Positions 50,812 through 59,626 of a DNA stretch of 64,000 nucleotides are shown in pieces. How positions within the stretch are numbered: the stretch's first letter is position 1; every line of letters starts with the position of its first letter. Origin of the DNA: Alphaproteobacteria bacterium (GTDB taxonomy: Bacteria; Pseudomonadota; Alphaproteobacteria; Rhodospirillales; Rhodospirillaceae). The notes under the pieces were generated by a model. The model ran no database searches. It was not told the DNA's origin and saw nothing but the letters and a program-made list of their open reading frames with translations. The translations under genes were made by a program, and so were the position numbers. The stretch lies in NCBI GenBank assembly GCA_003246625.1, contig QJZR01000010.1:62001-126000 (forward strand), read 5' to 3'.

Positions 50812-51909
50812 TCACTGCGCCGCGTCGTAGGCCCCGGCCTTCCAGCGATAGACGACGAAGCCCGGCACCTTAAGGTCGCCCTTGGCGTCGAAGGACAGCG
50901 AGCCGATCACCGTGTCGAAGGTTCCCTTCGCCATGGCGTCGCGCAGCGGCTGGTACTTCACGCTTTTCGCCTGCACCGCGGCCTGCTGGAACAGCTGCAT
51001 CGCGGCATAGGCGTAAAGGACGTAGCCCTCGGGCTCCATGCCCTTGTTGCGGAAGGCGTCGACCACCGGCTTCGCCCCCGGGTTCTTGCGCGGATCGGGC
51101 GAGAAGGTGAAGTAGACGTTGTTCACCGCCGGACCGGCGATGCTGGCCAGTTCGGAGTTGGTCATGGTGTCGCCGCCCATGACGATCAGGTCGAGGCCGG
51201 TTTCCTTCGCCTGACGGACGATCAGGCCGACCTCGGTGTGATAGCCGCCATAGGCCATCACCTTGACCCCCGCCGCCTTCAGCTTGGTCACCAGGCTGGA
51301 ATAGTCGCGTTCCCCGGCGGTGATCGATTCCTCAAGGACGGGCTTCACCCCCTTGGCCTTCATCGCCTTCCCCATCTCGCCGGCCAAGCCCTTGCCATAG
51401 GCGCTTTTGTCGTCGATCACCGCGACCTTGGCCTTGGGGAAGTGCTGCGCGATGTATTCGCCCGCCACCTTACCCTGCTGGTCGTCGCGGCCCATGATGC
51501 GGAAGATGTTCTTCAGGCCGCGTTCGGTGACCTGCGGATTGGTCGACACCGTGGCCATCGGGATGCCCGCCTCGTTATAAATGTCCGAGGCCGGAATGGT
51601 CGAACTGGAGCACCAGTGCCCGTGCATGAAGACGATGCCGCTGGTCGCCATGCGGTTGGCCACCGCCACCGCCTGCTTCGGGTCGCAGGCGTCGTCGCCG
51701 ACCACCAGCTTCAGCTTTTCGCCCAGCACGCCGCCCTTGGCGTTGATTTCGGCGATGGCGAGTTCGGCGCCCATGCGGATCTGATCGCCGGCGGAGGCGT
51801 ACTGCCCGCTCATCGGCCCGGCGATGGCGACCAGGGTCTCGGCCCGGGCCTGGCCCGCGATCAGACAGGCGGCCAGACAGGCTCCGCCGATTATCGACTT
51901 CTGCAGCAT
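50812..51909 (-). CDS. Branched-chain amino-acid ABC transporter substrate-binding protein (LivK-like)
   Basis: The 365-aa precursor starts with a signal peptide (KSIIGGACLAACLIAGQARA) and has the type-I periplasmic fold: AIAGPMSGQYASAGDQIRMG, INAKGGVLGEKLKLVVGDDA, VFMHGHWCSSSTIPASDIYN and DDKSAYGKGLAGEM. It binds leucine-type amino acids or related small ligands. AAGGAG precedes the ATG at 51909. No permease or ATPase genes accompany it here, so it either serves a transporter elsewhere or has a separate role. It lies downstream of speE on the same strand. Confidence 0.9.
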   Translation of the reverse strand: MLQKSIIGGACLAACLIAGQARAETLVAIAGPMSGQYASAGDQIRMGAELAIAEINAKGGVLGEKLKLVVGDDACDPKQAVAVANRMATSGIVFMHGHWCSSSTIPASDIYNEAGIPMATVSTNPQVTERGLKNIFRIMGRDDQQGKVAGEYIAQHFPKAKVAVIDDKSAYGKGLAGEMGKAMKAKGVKPVLEESITAGERDYSSLVTKLKAAGVKVMAYGGYHTEVGLIVRQAKETGLDLIVMGGDTMTNSELASIAGPAVNNVYFTFSPDPRKNPGAKPVVDAFRNKGMEPEGYVLYAYAAMQLFQQAAVQAKSVKYQPLRDAMAKGTFDTVIGSLSFDAKGDLKVPGFVVYRWKAGAYDAAQ

Positions 51910-52001
51910 CAAAACAGTCTCCTTGCCTCGTTTGATGGTGGGACGATGCTCCCCCCCGCCCGCGTCTTCGCGCGGTTCAGGACGCAAACCGGACTTCCCG
52001 C

Positions 52002-52853
52002 CTAAGGGATCAAAAGCTCCTGAATGTACCCCGGCAGGACGAACGCCGCCAGATGAACCTCGGGCGAATAATAACGGGTGGACAGGCCGCGCGCCACGGC
52101 GCGCAGGTCCTCGATCGTCCGCCGCCGCGGGGCGGAATCGGCGGACGCCCAGCCCAGCGTCATCAGGCCGCCGACATAGGTGGGCACGGCGCAGACGGTG
52201 AAGGCGACGTCGGCGAAGGCCGAACGCAGGCGGCGGAAACTGGCGGTCACCCCGGCGGGTTGCAGGAAAGGCACGCCGCACTGCGTCGCCAGGACGCCGC
52301 CGGAATTGAGGGCGCGGGCGCAATCGGCATAGAAGGCCTCGGTGAACAGCACCTCGCCCGGGCCTTCGGGGTCGGTGGAATCGACCAGGATCGCGTCGAA
52401 GCGTTCCTCGGTTTCGGCGACGAAGGCCAGGCCGTCGCCGACCACCACCCGCGCCCGCGGATCGTCGAACGCCCCCGCCGACAGGCCGGGCAGGAAGCGT
52501 TGCGAGGCGGCGATCACCGCGGCGTCGATCTCGACCAGGGTGACCGCGTCCACCGGATGCTTGAGGACCTCGCGCAGGCAGCCGCCGTCGCCGCCGCCGA
52601 CGATCAGCACCCGCTTCGCCGCGCCGTGCGCGACCAGGGGCGGATGGACCATCATCTCGTGATAGATGAATTCGTCCGCCTCGGTCGCCTGGATCACGCC
52701 GTCGAGGGCCAGCACCGTGCCGAAGCGGGGGGAGGAAAACACCTCCAGCTTCTGGAACGGCGTGGTCTCGGCATGCAGCGGGCGAATCTCGCCGAACGTC
52801 TGCCCCCAATCGGCGTGCAGGGTTTCGGCGTACCGACCGGACGCGACGGTCAC
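52002..52853 (-). CDS. speE: Spermidine synthase
   Basis: SpeE (283 aa) transfers the aminopropyl group of decarboxylated AdoMet to putrescine. LHADWGQTFGEIRPLHAETT and FQKLEVFSSPRFGTVLALDG open the protein. VLIVGGGDGGCLREVLKHP is the nucleotide site, and DAILVDSTDPEGPGEVLFTE holds the catalytic Asp of the gate. The GTG start at 52853 overlaps the speD stop (GTGA), which argues for it over the adjacent GTG at 52856. It is coupled to speD. Confidence 0.92.
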   Translation of the reverse strand: MTVASGRYAETLHADWGQTFGEIRPLHAETTPFQKLEVFSSPRFGTVLALDGVIQATEADEFIYHEMMVHPPLVAHGAAKRVLIVGGGDGGCLREVLKHPVDAVTLVEIDAAVIAASQRFLPGLSAGAFDDPRARVVVGDGLAFVAETEERFDAILVDSTDPEGPGEVLFTEAFYADCARALNSGGVLATQCGVPFLQPAGVTASFRRLRSAFADVAFTVCAVPTYVGGLMTLGWASADSAPRRRTIEDLRAVARGLSTRYYSPEVHLAAFVLPGYIQELLIP

Positions 52854-53359
52854 CACGTCGTCATCCCGCGCTTGTGTTCGTTCAGGGTGACGTGTTCGGG
52901 ATGGAACGCCTCGCGCAGGAACGGAATGCATCGATACGGGTCGCACGATCCGCACATGAAGACGTCCAGGGCCGCGTAGTTGCGTTCCGGCCAAGTGTGG
53001 ATCGAAATGTGGCTTTCCGCCAGGACCACCACCCCCGACACCCCGCCGTTCGGCGTGAAGTGGTGCAGATGGGTGTGCAGAATGGTCGCCCCGGCTTCCT
53101 CCGCCGCGGCTTCCAAGGTTGCCTCGATCAGGTCGAGGCGGTCGAGGTTGGTCGCCCCCCACAGATCGATGATCAAATGCGTTCCGGCGAACTTGACGCC
53201 GTTCCGCTCCACAAAATAGTCGTTGTCGTTGTCGACGACCGGCCACAAACGGGCCTCCGCGGGTTTTACCGCGGTGTTGTTACGCGCACCATTTCGGGAG
53301 TCTCTCAGAACCGCTTCCGAGTTCATCCCCAGTTGGGTCGCGAGAGAAGCATTTTGCAT
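52850..53359 (-). CDS. speD: S-adenosylmethionine decarboxylase proenzyme
   Basis: SpeD makes decarboxylated AdoMet for SpeE. The proenzyme cuts itself before Ser116 in VLAESHISIHTWPE to form a pyruvoyl group; His121 lies nearby and Cys136/Cys139 follow (FMCGSCDPY). The 169-aa form has about 55 extra residues before GTHLIIDLWGATNLDRLD, where short bacterial AdoMetDCs usually begin. GGAG lies 10 bases before the ATG at 53359. It is translationally coupled to speE. Confidence 0.92.
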   Translation of the reverse strand: MQNASLATQLGMNSEAVLRDSRNGARNNTAVKPAEARLWPVVDNDNDYFVERNGVKFAGTHLIIDLWGATNLDRLDLIEATLEAAAEEAGATILHTHLHHFTPNGGVSGVVVLAESHISIHTWPERNYAALDVFMCGSCDPYRCIPFLREAFHPEHVTLNEHKRGMTTW

Positions 53360-53493
53360 GATTCCCCACTCCTAACCAGCAGATGGACCAGACATTTTCT
53401 GGAGATAGGGTTCTGCGAAGAAAAGCCACGGAATGCAAGGAAAATCGCCCTCGATTCCCTAACGCACGGATAAATAAGCTCTTTTTTCCGAGG

Positions 53494-56400
53494 TCAGTTG
53501 ATGCCGCTCAGCCCCGAGGCACGGGCGCGCGACTTGTAATCCGCCATGAAGGAGCGGAAATTCTCCGCCTGTTTGATCTGTTCCTCGACCGAGGCCATGT
53601 CGATCAGCCCGGCCTGGGAACGGTTGGTCAACAGGTTGAACGCGTCGAATTCCGGCGTCGCGTTCATGAACGGCAGATAGTCGCGGCGCAGCTGCGCGAT
53701 TTCCCGCCGCTGGTCGGACAGACGCAAGGCGGTCACCCATTGCAGGACGCGGCGGCGCATCTCGGGCGGCATCTGGCTGCCCGGTTCCGGCGGCCGCACG
53801 GTCCGCGACAGGGCCTCCGCCGCGCCCACCCAGTTCTTCCGCCGCCACTGGATTTCCGCCTTCAGCAGGTTGGCGTCGTCGCCGTTGTCGGCGGCGATGA
53901 TCTGCAGCGCCTTGTCCGGCTGCTCCAGGTCGGCAAAGGCGCGGGCGCGCAGCAACTCCGCCTGATGGCGCAGTTCCGGCGTCATTTCGGGGGTTTCGCT
54001 CTTCTTCAGGGCGGCGACGGCCAGGGCGGGCTGTTTGTTGAACAGGTAAACCAGGGCCAGGCGCACCCCGACGCGGCTTTTCTCCAGACCGTTCAGGCGG
54101 GTGTCCACCTGATGGTCGAGAAGCTGCGCCGCCTGGTCGAGCAGGTCGACCGAGACCAGGCGGTCGGCCAGCTTACGGATCATTTCGTCGCCTTCCGTGC
54201 CGGGCGGGGTCAGCTCGCGGAACTCCTCGAACAGGGCGATGGCGCGCACCGGCGGCATGTCGTCGGCGCGGTCGTTGAGGTAAAGCTCGCGGAAGGTGGT
54301 ACGCATCAGTTCGGTGATGTCCTTGGCGTCCGGCGACTGGCGGAAATAGCCGACCATCTGCTTCAGCACGCGCAGACCGTCGCCATAGCGTTTCGCCGCC
54401 AGCTCCATCTCGGCCAGGGTCTTCAGAAGGGTATGTTCGAACGCGTCCCCCCGCCAGGCGAAGCGCAGGCGGTCCAACCCGTCGATCGCCTCGTCGTCGG
54501 AAATCTTGCCCATCTTGCGCATCAGCACGATACGGTCGAAGGCGGCGCGGGCGCGGAAGGGGCGGACCATCATCTGCTCCGCCTTCTTCCAGTCGTCGAT
54601 CGCGGTTTCCAGAGCGCCGGAAATCGCGTTCATCCGCCCGGTCAGATAGGCGATTTCCGCCTGTTCGGCCAAGTCGAGGTCGTCGCGCTTGGCGACTTCC
54701 AGGTATTTCCGGACGCCGACGTCGTCCTTGGCGTCGGCCAGCGCCTCGGCCGAGGCAAGGGCCAGCCGGGTACGCAGGTGCGGCGGATAATCCTTGAGCA
54801 CCGGGGCGGAGGCCCGGACGATCAGAACCGCCTCGGCCTTGGCGTCCTTGTCGTCGGTTTCCATCGCCGCCAGGGCGCGCCAGTACTTCGCCTCGGACGA
54901 ACCGCCCAGGACCTCTTGGCCAAGATCGCGCATCGCCTCGTCCGGGCGGTGCATCAGATAGGCGGCGCCGCCGCGCACCGCCAGGAATTCCGGCAGGTTC
55001 TGCTGCTGCGGGTCGTCGTTCGCCATCACCTTGAGCACGCCCAGGGCCTCGCCCCCCATGCCGTGCGCGAAATAGAACCGGGCCAGGGCCAGCCGCGCCG
55101 CGTTGCGGCGTTCGTCGGCGGCGGCCGCCGCCGCGCCGATCAGGCGGCGTTTATCCTCGACGAAGCTTGCCTCGCCGCCACGGATCCAGGCCTTGAGGTC
55201 ATAGGCCTTGGACACCGGCGCGGCCTCCGCGTCCTCGGCCAGGGCCACCGCCGACGAGGCTTGCGCCGACAGCCGCAGGCCGCCCTTGCGCGTCACCTCG
55301 ATGCCGGTGCGGTTGGAAACCACCTCCACCTCGTCGGCGCGCGGCACCACCACCACGCCCTGCGCGGTGACCGGCAGTTCCGCGTCGATCCCCCGGCGTT
55401 CCGGCGAAATGCCGTAGCCCAGGGGGATCACCGGCACCACCCACATCGCCTGGCCGGTTTCCATGTCGGTCAGGGAGATCGGCGAGCCGCCCTCGTTCAT
55501 CGGCAGGAACAGCCGCGCGCCGCCGGGGACGGCGGGCTGCGGCACCACGTCGATCGCCCGCACCGGCCGCAACGGCTGCTTCATCAGGTCGACGATCCAC
55601 AGCAGACCCTCGCGGCGCAGACTGGGGTTATAGCCGGGCTGCGTCACCAGGCGCACCACGGTGGCGCGGCCATTGGGAATCTGCTCGATGTCGTCGACCA
55701 CCCCCTTGCCCATGCGCCGCATCAGGGAAATGTCGACCGAATGCGGCCGGTCGAAGACCACCCAGACGTATCCGGCGCGGCGGAACACCGCCGCCCCGGT
55801 CGGCTGGTCCCAGGCGAAGCTGAGGCTGACCACCCGCCCCGCGCTCTCCGGCGTGGCGGCGGGCGCGACCTTCTCCACCTTCGCCACCGGCACGGCGGGC
55901 GGCGGCGCGGGGTCCGCCCCCTTCGGCTTGGCGGCGGGCGCGGGCGGCGGCGCGGCGGGTTTGGCCTCGGGTTTGGCCTCGGGCTTGGCGTCCGGCTTGG
56001 CCTCGGCTTTGGTTTCCGCCGGTTTGGCCGCGGGCGGCGCGGCCGCGGCAGCGGCGGTCAGGGGAACGTCGACGGCGACGCCGTTCGCCCCCACCCGGAA
56101 ATGCTTGGGCGCGGCGGCGGCGGGCAACGACACCGCCAGCGGATTGCGGTCGTCCTCGCGCACCGTTTTCAGGGCGGCGGGCAGGCGGGCGCGCAAACGG
56201 GGCAGGTCGATCCGCGCCGGGGCGTCGAAACGGACGAAGACGCGCCCGTCCTCCACGTTCACCGCATAGCCGACGCGCTTCGGCCAGTCGAAGACCAGGC
56301 GGACGTATCCCGCGTGTTCGCCGACGCGCACCGGAATCGTCGCGCCGGAGGCGGCAACTGGCGGCGGCGCGGCGACGGAAGCGGCGGCGGGCGGCGGGGT

Positions 56401-56772
56401 GCGCCTTTCCAGAAGGTCGAGAACCACCGAGGAGCCGAAATCCTGCGCCTTCAGGGTATAGGCGCCGCGCAGGTCGAAGACGACGCGGCGGTTGCCGTCT
56501 TCCCGCCGCGCCGCGCGCAGATAGGCGGGCAGGCGCGGCACCAGGGACGCGGGATCGGCATCCACCGCGCGATTGAAGGTGACGACCAGCCGCTCGCCCT
56601 CGATCCGCGCCGTGTGCTTCACCGGCTGCGGCCATTCGAAGACCAGACGGCCGAACCCTTCGTGCACTCCGGCCCGCATCTCGACGCTTTGCGCAAAAGC
56701 GGGCAGCGCCCCGCCGCACAGCAGCAGAAGCGCCCAAAACCATCCCCGCAACGAACCCCGCCCCCACATCAT
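53494..56772 (-). CDS. Large AMIN-like/TPR exported protein linked to MotB-like genes
   Basis: The 1092-aa product begins with a signal-like segment (GWFWALLLLCGGALPAFAQS). Three similar AMIN-like modules follow: at about 32-125 (GFGRLVFEWPQPV), 150-245 (GYVRLVFDWPKRV) and 300-390 (VVSLSFAWDQPTG), with a Lys/Pro/Ala linker before the third. The C-terminal half (about 540-1092) is alpha-helical with TPR-like repeats (AYLMHRPDEAMRDLGQEVLG, DQAAQLLDHQVDTRLNGLEK). AMIN domains usually bind peptidoglycan or secretin-type partners. ATG 56772 overlaps the stop of the MotB-like gene (ATGA). It is probably a periplasmic partner of the MotB-like proteins; function unproven. Confidence 0.75.
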   Translation of the reverse strand: MMWGRGSLRGWFWALLLLCGGALPAFAQSVEMRAGVHEGFGRLVFEWPQPVKHTARIEGERLVVTFNRAVDADPASLVPRLPAYLRAARREDGNRRVVFDLRGAYTLKAQDFGSSVVLDLLERRTPPPAAASVAAPPPVAASGATIPVRVGEHAGYVRLVFDWPKRVGYAVNVEDGRVFVRFDAPARIDLPRLRARLPAALKTVREDDRNPLAVSLPAAAAPKHFRVGANGVAVDVPLTAAAAAAPPAAKPAETKAEAKPDAKPEAKPEAKPAAPPPAPAAKPKGADPAPPPAVPVAKVEKVAPAATPESAGRVVSLSFAWDQPTGAAVFRRAGYVWVVFDRPHSVDISLMRRMGKGVVDDIEQIPNGRATVVRLVTQPGYNPSLRREGLLWIVDLMKQPLRPVRAIDVVPQPAVPGGARLFLPMNEGGSPISLTDMETGQAMWVVPVIPLGYGISPERRGIDAELPVTAQGVVVVPRADEVEVVSNRTGIEVTRKGGLRLSAQASSAVALAEDAEAAPVSKAYDLKAWIRGGEASFVEDKRRLIGAAAAAADERRNAARLALARFYFAHGMGGEALGVLKVMANDDPQQQNLPEFLAVRGGAAYLMHRPDEAMRDLGQEVLGGSSEAKYWRALAAMETDDKDAKAEAVLIVRASAPVLKDYPPHLRTRLALASAEALADAKDDVGVRKYLEVAKRDDLDLAEQAEIAYLTGRMNAISGALETAIDDWKKAEQMMVRPFRARAAFDRIVLMRKMGKISDDEAIDGLDRLRFAWRGDAFEHTLLKTLAEMELAAKRYGDGLRVLKQMVGYFRQSPDAKDITELMRTTFRELYLNDRADDMPPVRAIALFEEFRELTPPGTEGDEMIRKLADRLVSVDLLDQAAQLLDHQVDTRLNGLEKSRVGVRLALVYLFNKQPALAVAALKKSETPEMTPELRHQAELLRARAFADLEQPDKALQIIAADNGDDANLLKAEIQWRRKNWVGAAEALSRTVRPPEPGSQMPPEMRRRVLQWVTALRLSDQRREIAQLRRDYLPFMNATPEFDAFNLLTNRSQAGLIDMASVEEQIKQAENFRSFMADYKSRARASGLSGIN

Positions 56773-57506
56773 CCACGTCTCCAACTGGGCAGGATCACAA
56801 TATCGACGCGGCGCGACAAAACCAAGCGCTCGGCGGGCGGCAATTCGGGCAAATCGTCGAAGCGGCCGTCCGCCATGCCATAGATGCGGATTTGCTGGCG
56901 CACGCCGACGCTGCGCAGATGGTTGGCCACCGCGGCGGCGCGGGCGAGCGAAAACTCCCAGTTCGAGCGATAGGCGGACCCGCCCTCGGCCATCGGCGAG
57001 GTATGGGCGGCCACCGCCAACTGGTTGGAAAGACCGTTCAGCACCTCGCCGATCGACGACATCACCGGCTTCGCGGCGGGGGAGATGGCGGTGCCGCCGC
57101 CGGAAAACAGGGCGTCGGCGGGCAGCGACAGCACCAAGCGGTCCCCCGCCAGACGCACCGTCGCCGCCTTGAGCAGCGGCGTGTCGGCAACCACCGCCTC
57201 GAACAGGCTGGCCAGATAGGGCAGGCTGGTCGCCTCGCGCGGGGTGACCTGCGGAATGTTGCGCAGCGCGGCACCGCTTTTCGCCGGGTCGTCGACGGTC
57301 GGGTTGAGGCTGCGGGACAGCGTGTCCACCACGTCCTGCCAGCGGTCGTCCTTCACCCCCGAGACCGCGAACAGCAGCACGAAGAAGGTGAGCATCAACG
57401 ACACCAGGTCGGCGAAGGTGAGCATCCAGGCGTTCGACGTCACCGGCGGCGGCGCGGCGTCGAGTTCGCCGCCTTCCCAGGCGATCAGGCGGGACGGCTC
57501 GGTCAT
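56769..57506 (-). CDS. MotB-like flagellar motor/OmpA-domain protein
   Basis: The 245-aa product has one N-terminal membrane helix (LTFADLVSLMLTFFVLLFAV) with Asp33 in the position of the proton-carrying Asp of MotB stators. A C-terminal OmpA-like peptidoglycan-binding domain follows (VMSSIGEVLNGLSNQLAVAA, NWEFSLARAAAVANHLRSVG, RRVDIVILP). It may be a stator subunit, but no MotA-type partner is next to it. It overlaps the following AMIN/TPR gene and the preceding MotB-like gene by 4 bases each. Confidence 0.85.
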   Translation of the reverse strand: MTEPSRLIAWEGGELDAAPPPVTSNAWMLTFADLVSLMLTFFVLLFAVSGVKDDRWQDVVDTLSRSLNPTVDDPAKSGAALRNIPQVTPREATSLPYLASLFEAVVADTPLLKAATVRLAGDRLVLSLPADALFSGGGTAISPAAKPVMSSIGEVLNGLSNQLAVAAHTSPMAEGGSAYRSNWEFSLARAAAVANHLRSVGVRQQIRIYGMADGRFDDLPELPPAERLVLSRRVDIVILPSWRRG

Positions 57507-58210
57507 CGCGCCTCCCCCGCCGGGACTTCGTCCACGGCGTCGGCGTCCCGTTGGTCGTCGGCGACGACACGGAAGACGAAACGCGCCTGGGTGGGATCGC
57601 CGTCCTCGATCGCCACCGAAATCGCGCGGCGCGGCGCGCCTTCCTCGACGAAGGCCCGCGCGACCACCCCGGCGCGGCGCATCGCGCGGTCCTCGGCCAC
57701 CGGCAGGGCGGCCGCGTCGACGCCGAACACCGCCTCCGCCTCGTAGCGCAGGCCGGGCGGCGGCGCCGACAACGAGGAAATCAGCTGCGCGATGGCGCGC
57801 CGTTGCGCCGGACGCAGGGTCTCGGTGTCGTGCTCGAACAGGGAATCGACGTGGAAACGCATCTCCATCAGGCGGCCGGACACCACCGCCGTCACCCGCG
57901 CCGCCGGAATCGCCGTCTCGTAGACCGCGGCGACGCGGTTCATGAAGGCGGAGGGGGAAACGTAGGTGTCGAGGTCCGAGGAGAAGCTGCGCGCGTCCGG
58001 CCGCGTCTTGACCGACGCGAATTGCGCGCCGACGCGCTCCATGATCTCGTGCGTCTTGGCGTTCTCGCCGCTGGAAATCGCCACCAGCATGATGAAGAAG
58101 GCCAGCAGCAGCAGATAGAGGGAGAGGAACAGCGAAGTCGACCCGTCGCTCCGCTTCGGGGCGGCGATGGCATCCGTCAGAATTCGCGGTTCCATGGTTG
58201 CGCCCGGCAT
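57503..58210 (-). CDS. Second MotB-like protein without the membrane Asp
   Basis: The 235-aa product resembles MotB in layout: one membrane helix (STSLFLSLYLLLLAFFIMLV) and an OmpA-like C-terminal part (ETLRPAQRRAIAQLISSLSA, AEDRAMRRAGVVARAFVEEG). The helix carries Ser/Thr where MotB has the essential Asp, so it should not carry protons alone. It could be a regulatory or structural partner of the adjacent MotB-like protein. The start is at 58210 or, five codons in, at 58195. The stop overlaps the next gene by 4 bases. Confidence 0.75.
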   Translation of the reverse strand: MPGATMEPRILTDAIAAPKRSDGSTSLFLSLYLLLLAFFIMLVAISSGENAKTHEIMERVGAQFASVKTRPDARSFSSDLDTYVSPSAFMNRVAAVYETAIPAARVTAVVSGRLMEMRFHVDSLFEHDTETLRPAQRRAIAQLISSLSAPPPGLRYEAEAVFGVDAAALPVAEDRAMRRAGVVARAFVEEGAPRRAISVAIEDGDPTQARFVFRVVADDQRDADAVDEVPAGEAR

Positions 58211-58264
58211 CGCCGCATGCTCCGAATCGTGTGTCGCCGATCGGCCGCCCGCGGCGACGGAAGT

Positions 58265-59131
58265 TCAGCTCAAACTCGCCAGCAGCGCGTCGATATCGTC
58301 CTGGCTGGACGGCACCGAGGCCGCCGGAGCGGCAGCGTCGCCCCCGGCCAGCAGCGCGTCGATGTCGTCCTGGCTGGACGGTGCCGAGGCCGCCGGAGCG
58401 ACAGCGTCGCCCCCGGCCAGCAAAGCGTCGATGTCGTCCTGGCTGGACGGCGCCGGGGCCGCCGGAGCGGCGGCGGCTCCGCCGGACAGCAACGCGTCGA
58501 TGTCATCCTGGCTGGCCGCGGCGCCTGGGCGCTGCGGGCCGTTCAACAGGTGCGCGTCCTCGCGCGTGTCCAACGGCGCGCCGACCTTGCCGGGCGCGGC
58601 CTTCAGGGCACCTTCGATCTCCGCGCCGAAGGCATAGACCAGGGCGTTCACCCGCGCCTCGATCTGTTTCAGGGTGTTGACCACCTTCGAGATGCGCTGC
58701 CCGGTCAGGTCCTGGAAGTTGCAGCCCTCGTAGATCTGCATGGTGGCGTTGGTCAGCGCCTGGCTGGCCGCCGCGTCGACGTTGGGAATCACCGCCTCGA
58801 TCGATTCCACCGCGTCCAGGATGGTGTTGGCGGCGGTTTCCGTGGACTGCACGATGGCGTCCAGTTCGTCCGCGGCGGTGGGCAGGAACTCGTCCTTGAT
58901 CTCGTCGGGACGGATGTCGGCGATTTCCCGCTTGGCGCGGCGGATCACCTCGGCCAGGGATTCGAGTTCGTTGTAGACGTGCAGTTCGTTCGCCGAGATC
59001 TCGCCGCTCATGGTGTCGAGAATGGCGCGCACCACCTCGGCCACGTCTTCCAAAGGCACGGAATTTCCCCGGGCAGCGCGGATCAGATCGAGGCGCTTCT
59101 GCAGGGCGGTTTCGGCATCGTCATGTGACAT
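58265..59131 (-). CDS. cheZ: CheY-phosphate phosphatase CheZ with four CheY-docking peptides
   Basis: CheZ removes phosphate from CheY-P and ends the flagellar switching signal. The 288-aa product has a long helical hairpin (residues 1-170) with catalytic Asp141 and Gln145 in GCNFQDLTGQRISKVV, matching E. coli Asp143/Gln147. The E. coli CheZ C-terminus SQDQVDDLLDSLGF binds CheY-P; here a related SQDDIDALL occurs four times, at 207, 230, 253 and 276, joined by 14-residue Ala/Pro/Gly linkers, the last ending the protein. It lies 40 bases after cheY on the same strand. Confidence 0.92.
   Translation of the reverse strand: MSHDDAETALQKRLDLIRAARGNSVPLEDVAEVVRAILDTMSGEISANELHVYNELESLAEVIRRAKREIADIRPDEIKDEFLPTAADELDAIVQSTETAANTILDAVESIEAVIPNVDAAASQALTNATMQIYEGCNFQDLTGQRISKVVNTLKQIEARVNALVYAFGAEIEGALKAAPGKVGAPLDTREDAHLLNGPQRPGAAASQDDIDALLSGGAAAAPAAPAPSSQDDIDALLAGGDAVAPAASAPSSQDDIDALLAGGDAAAPAASVPSSQDDIDALLASLS
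58268..58513 (-). repeat. Tandem 69-bp coding repeats in the cheZ tail
   Basis: Three complete 69-base units (58445-58513, 58376-58444, 58307-58375) and a partial fourth (58268-58306) encode SQDDIDALL plus a 14-residue linker. The units are near-identical in protein and close in DNA, consistent with recent in-frame duplication. Copy number may vary between strains. Confidence 0.9.
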
Positions 59132-59171
59132 CGCGTGCTCCTCAAGCAGCCCTCGCGACGCGGAAGAACCG

Positions 59172-59561
59172 TCAGAAATCGCCCAGAACGCTGGCCATCT
59201 TGGTCTTCAGGGTCTCGGCGTTGAACGGCTTGACGATATAGTTGGAAACGCCCGCCTGCTTCGCCGCGATCACGTTCTCGGTCTTGCTTTCCGCCGTCAC
59301 CATGATGAAGGGCAGTCCCTTGAGATGGGCGTCGGCACGCACTTCGCGCAAGAGCTGCAAACCGGTCATCGGCTCCATGTTCCAGTCCGAGATGACCAGC
59401 CCATAGGTGTTGCCCGAACGCAGCATCTGAAGCGCCATGCTGCCGTCGGTCGCCTCGTCGATATTGTTGAAACCCAACTGCTTCAACAGATTGCGGATGA
59501 TGCGCAACATCGTCTTATAGTCGTCGACGATGAGGACGCGCATATTCTTGTCAACTGCCAT
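59172..59561 (-). CDS. cheY: Chemotaxis response regulator CheY
   Basis: CheY (129 aa) is a single receiver domain that, when phosphorylated, binds FliM to change motor rotation. VLIVDDYKTMLRIIRNLLKQ gives the acidic pocket, Asp59 (ISDWNMEPMTGL) is the phosphorylation site, and Thr in VTAES and Lys in VKPF complete the switch. It precedes cheZ on the same strand, after a gap with a promoter-like site. Confidence 0.95.
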   Translation of the reverse strand: MAVDKNMRVLIVDDYKTMLRIIRNLLKQLGFNNIDEATDGSMALQMLRSGNTYGLVISDWNMEPMTGLQLLREVRADAHLKGLPFIMVTAESKTENVIAAKQAGVSNYIVKPFNAETLKTKMASVLGDF

Positions 59562-59626
59562 GGGGACCTCTCCCGAAGGGACCTTTCACTCGAAACATAA
59601 ACCGGCAAGGCCAATTACCGAAGAAA

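Noticed and set aside
53383-56883. A 1166-codon open frame on the + strand across the AMIN/TPR gene
   Set aside because: The minus-strand frame has signal peptide, AMIN-like modules and a coupled start; the + frame is repetitive Arg/His/Gly/Gln without structure.
58265-58520. Tandem repeat considered as a CRISPR or satellite array
   Set aside because: The units are in frame, lie inside cheZ and encode a functional peptide; there are no unique spacers.
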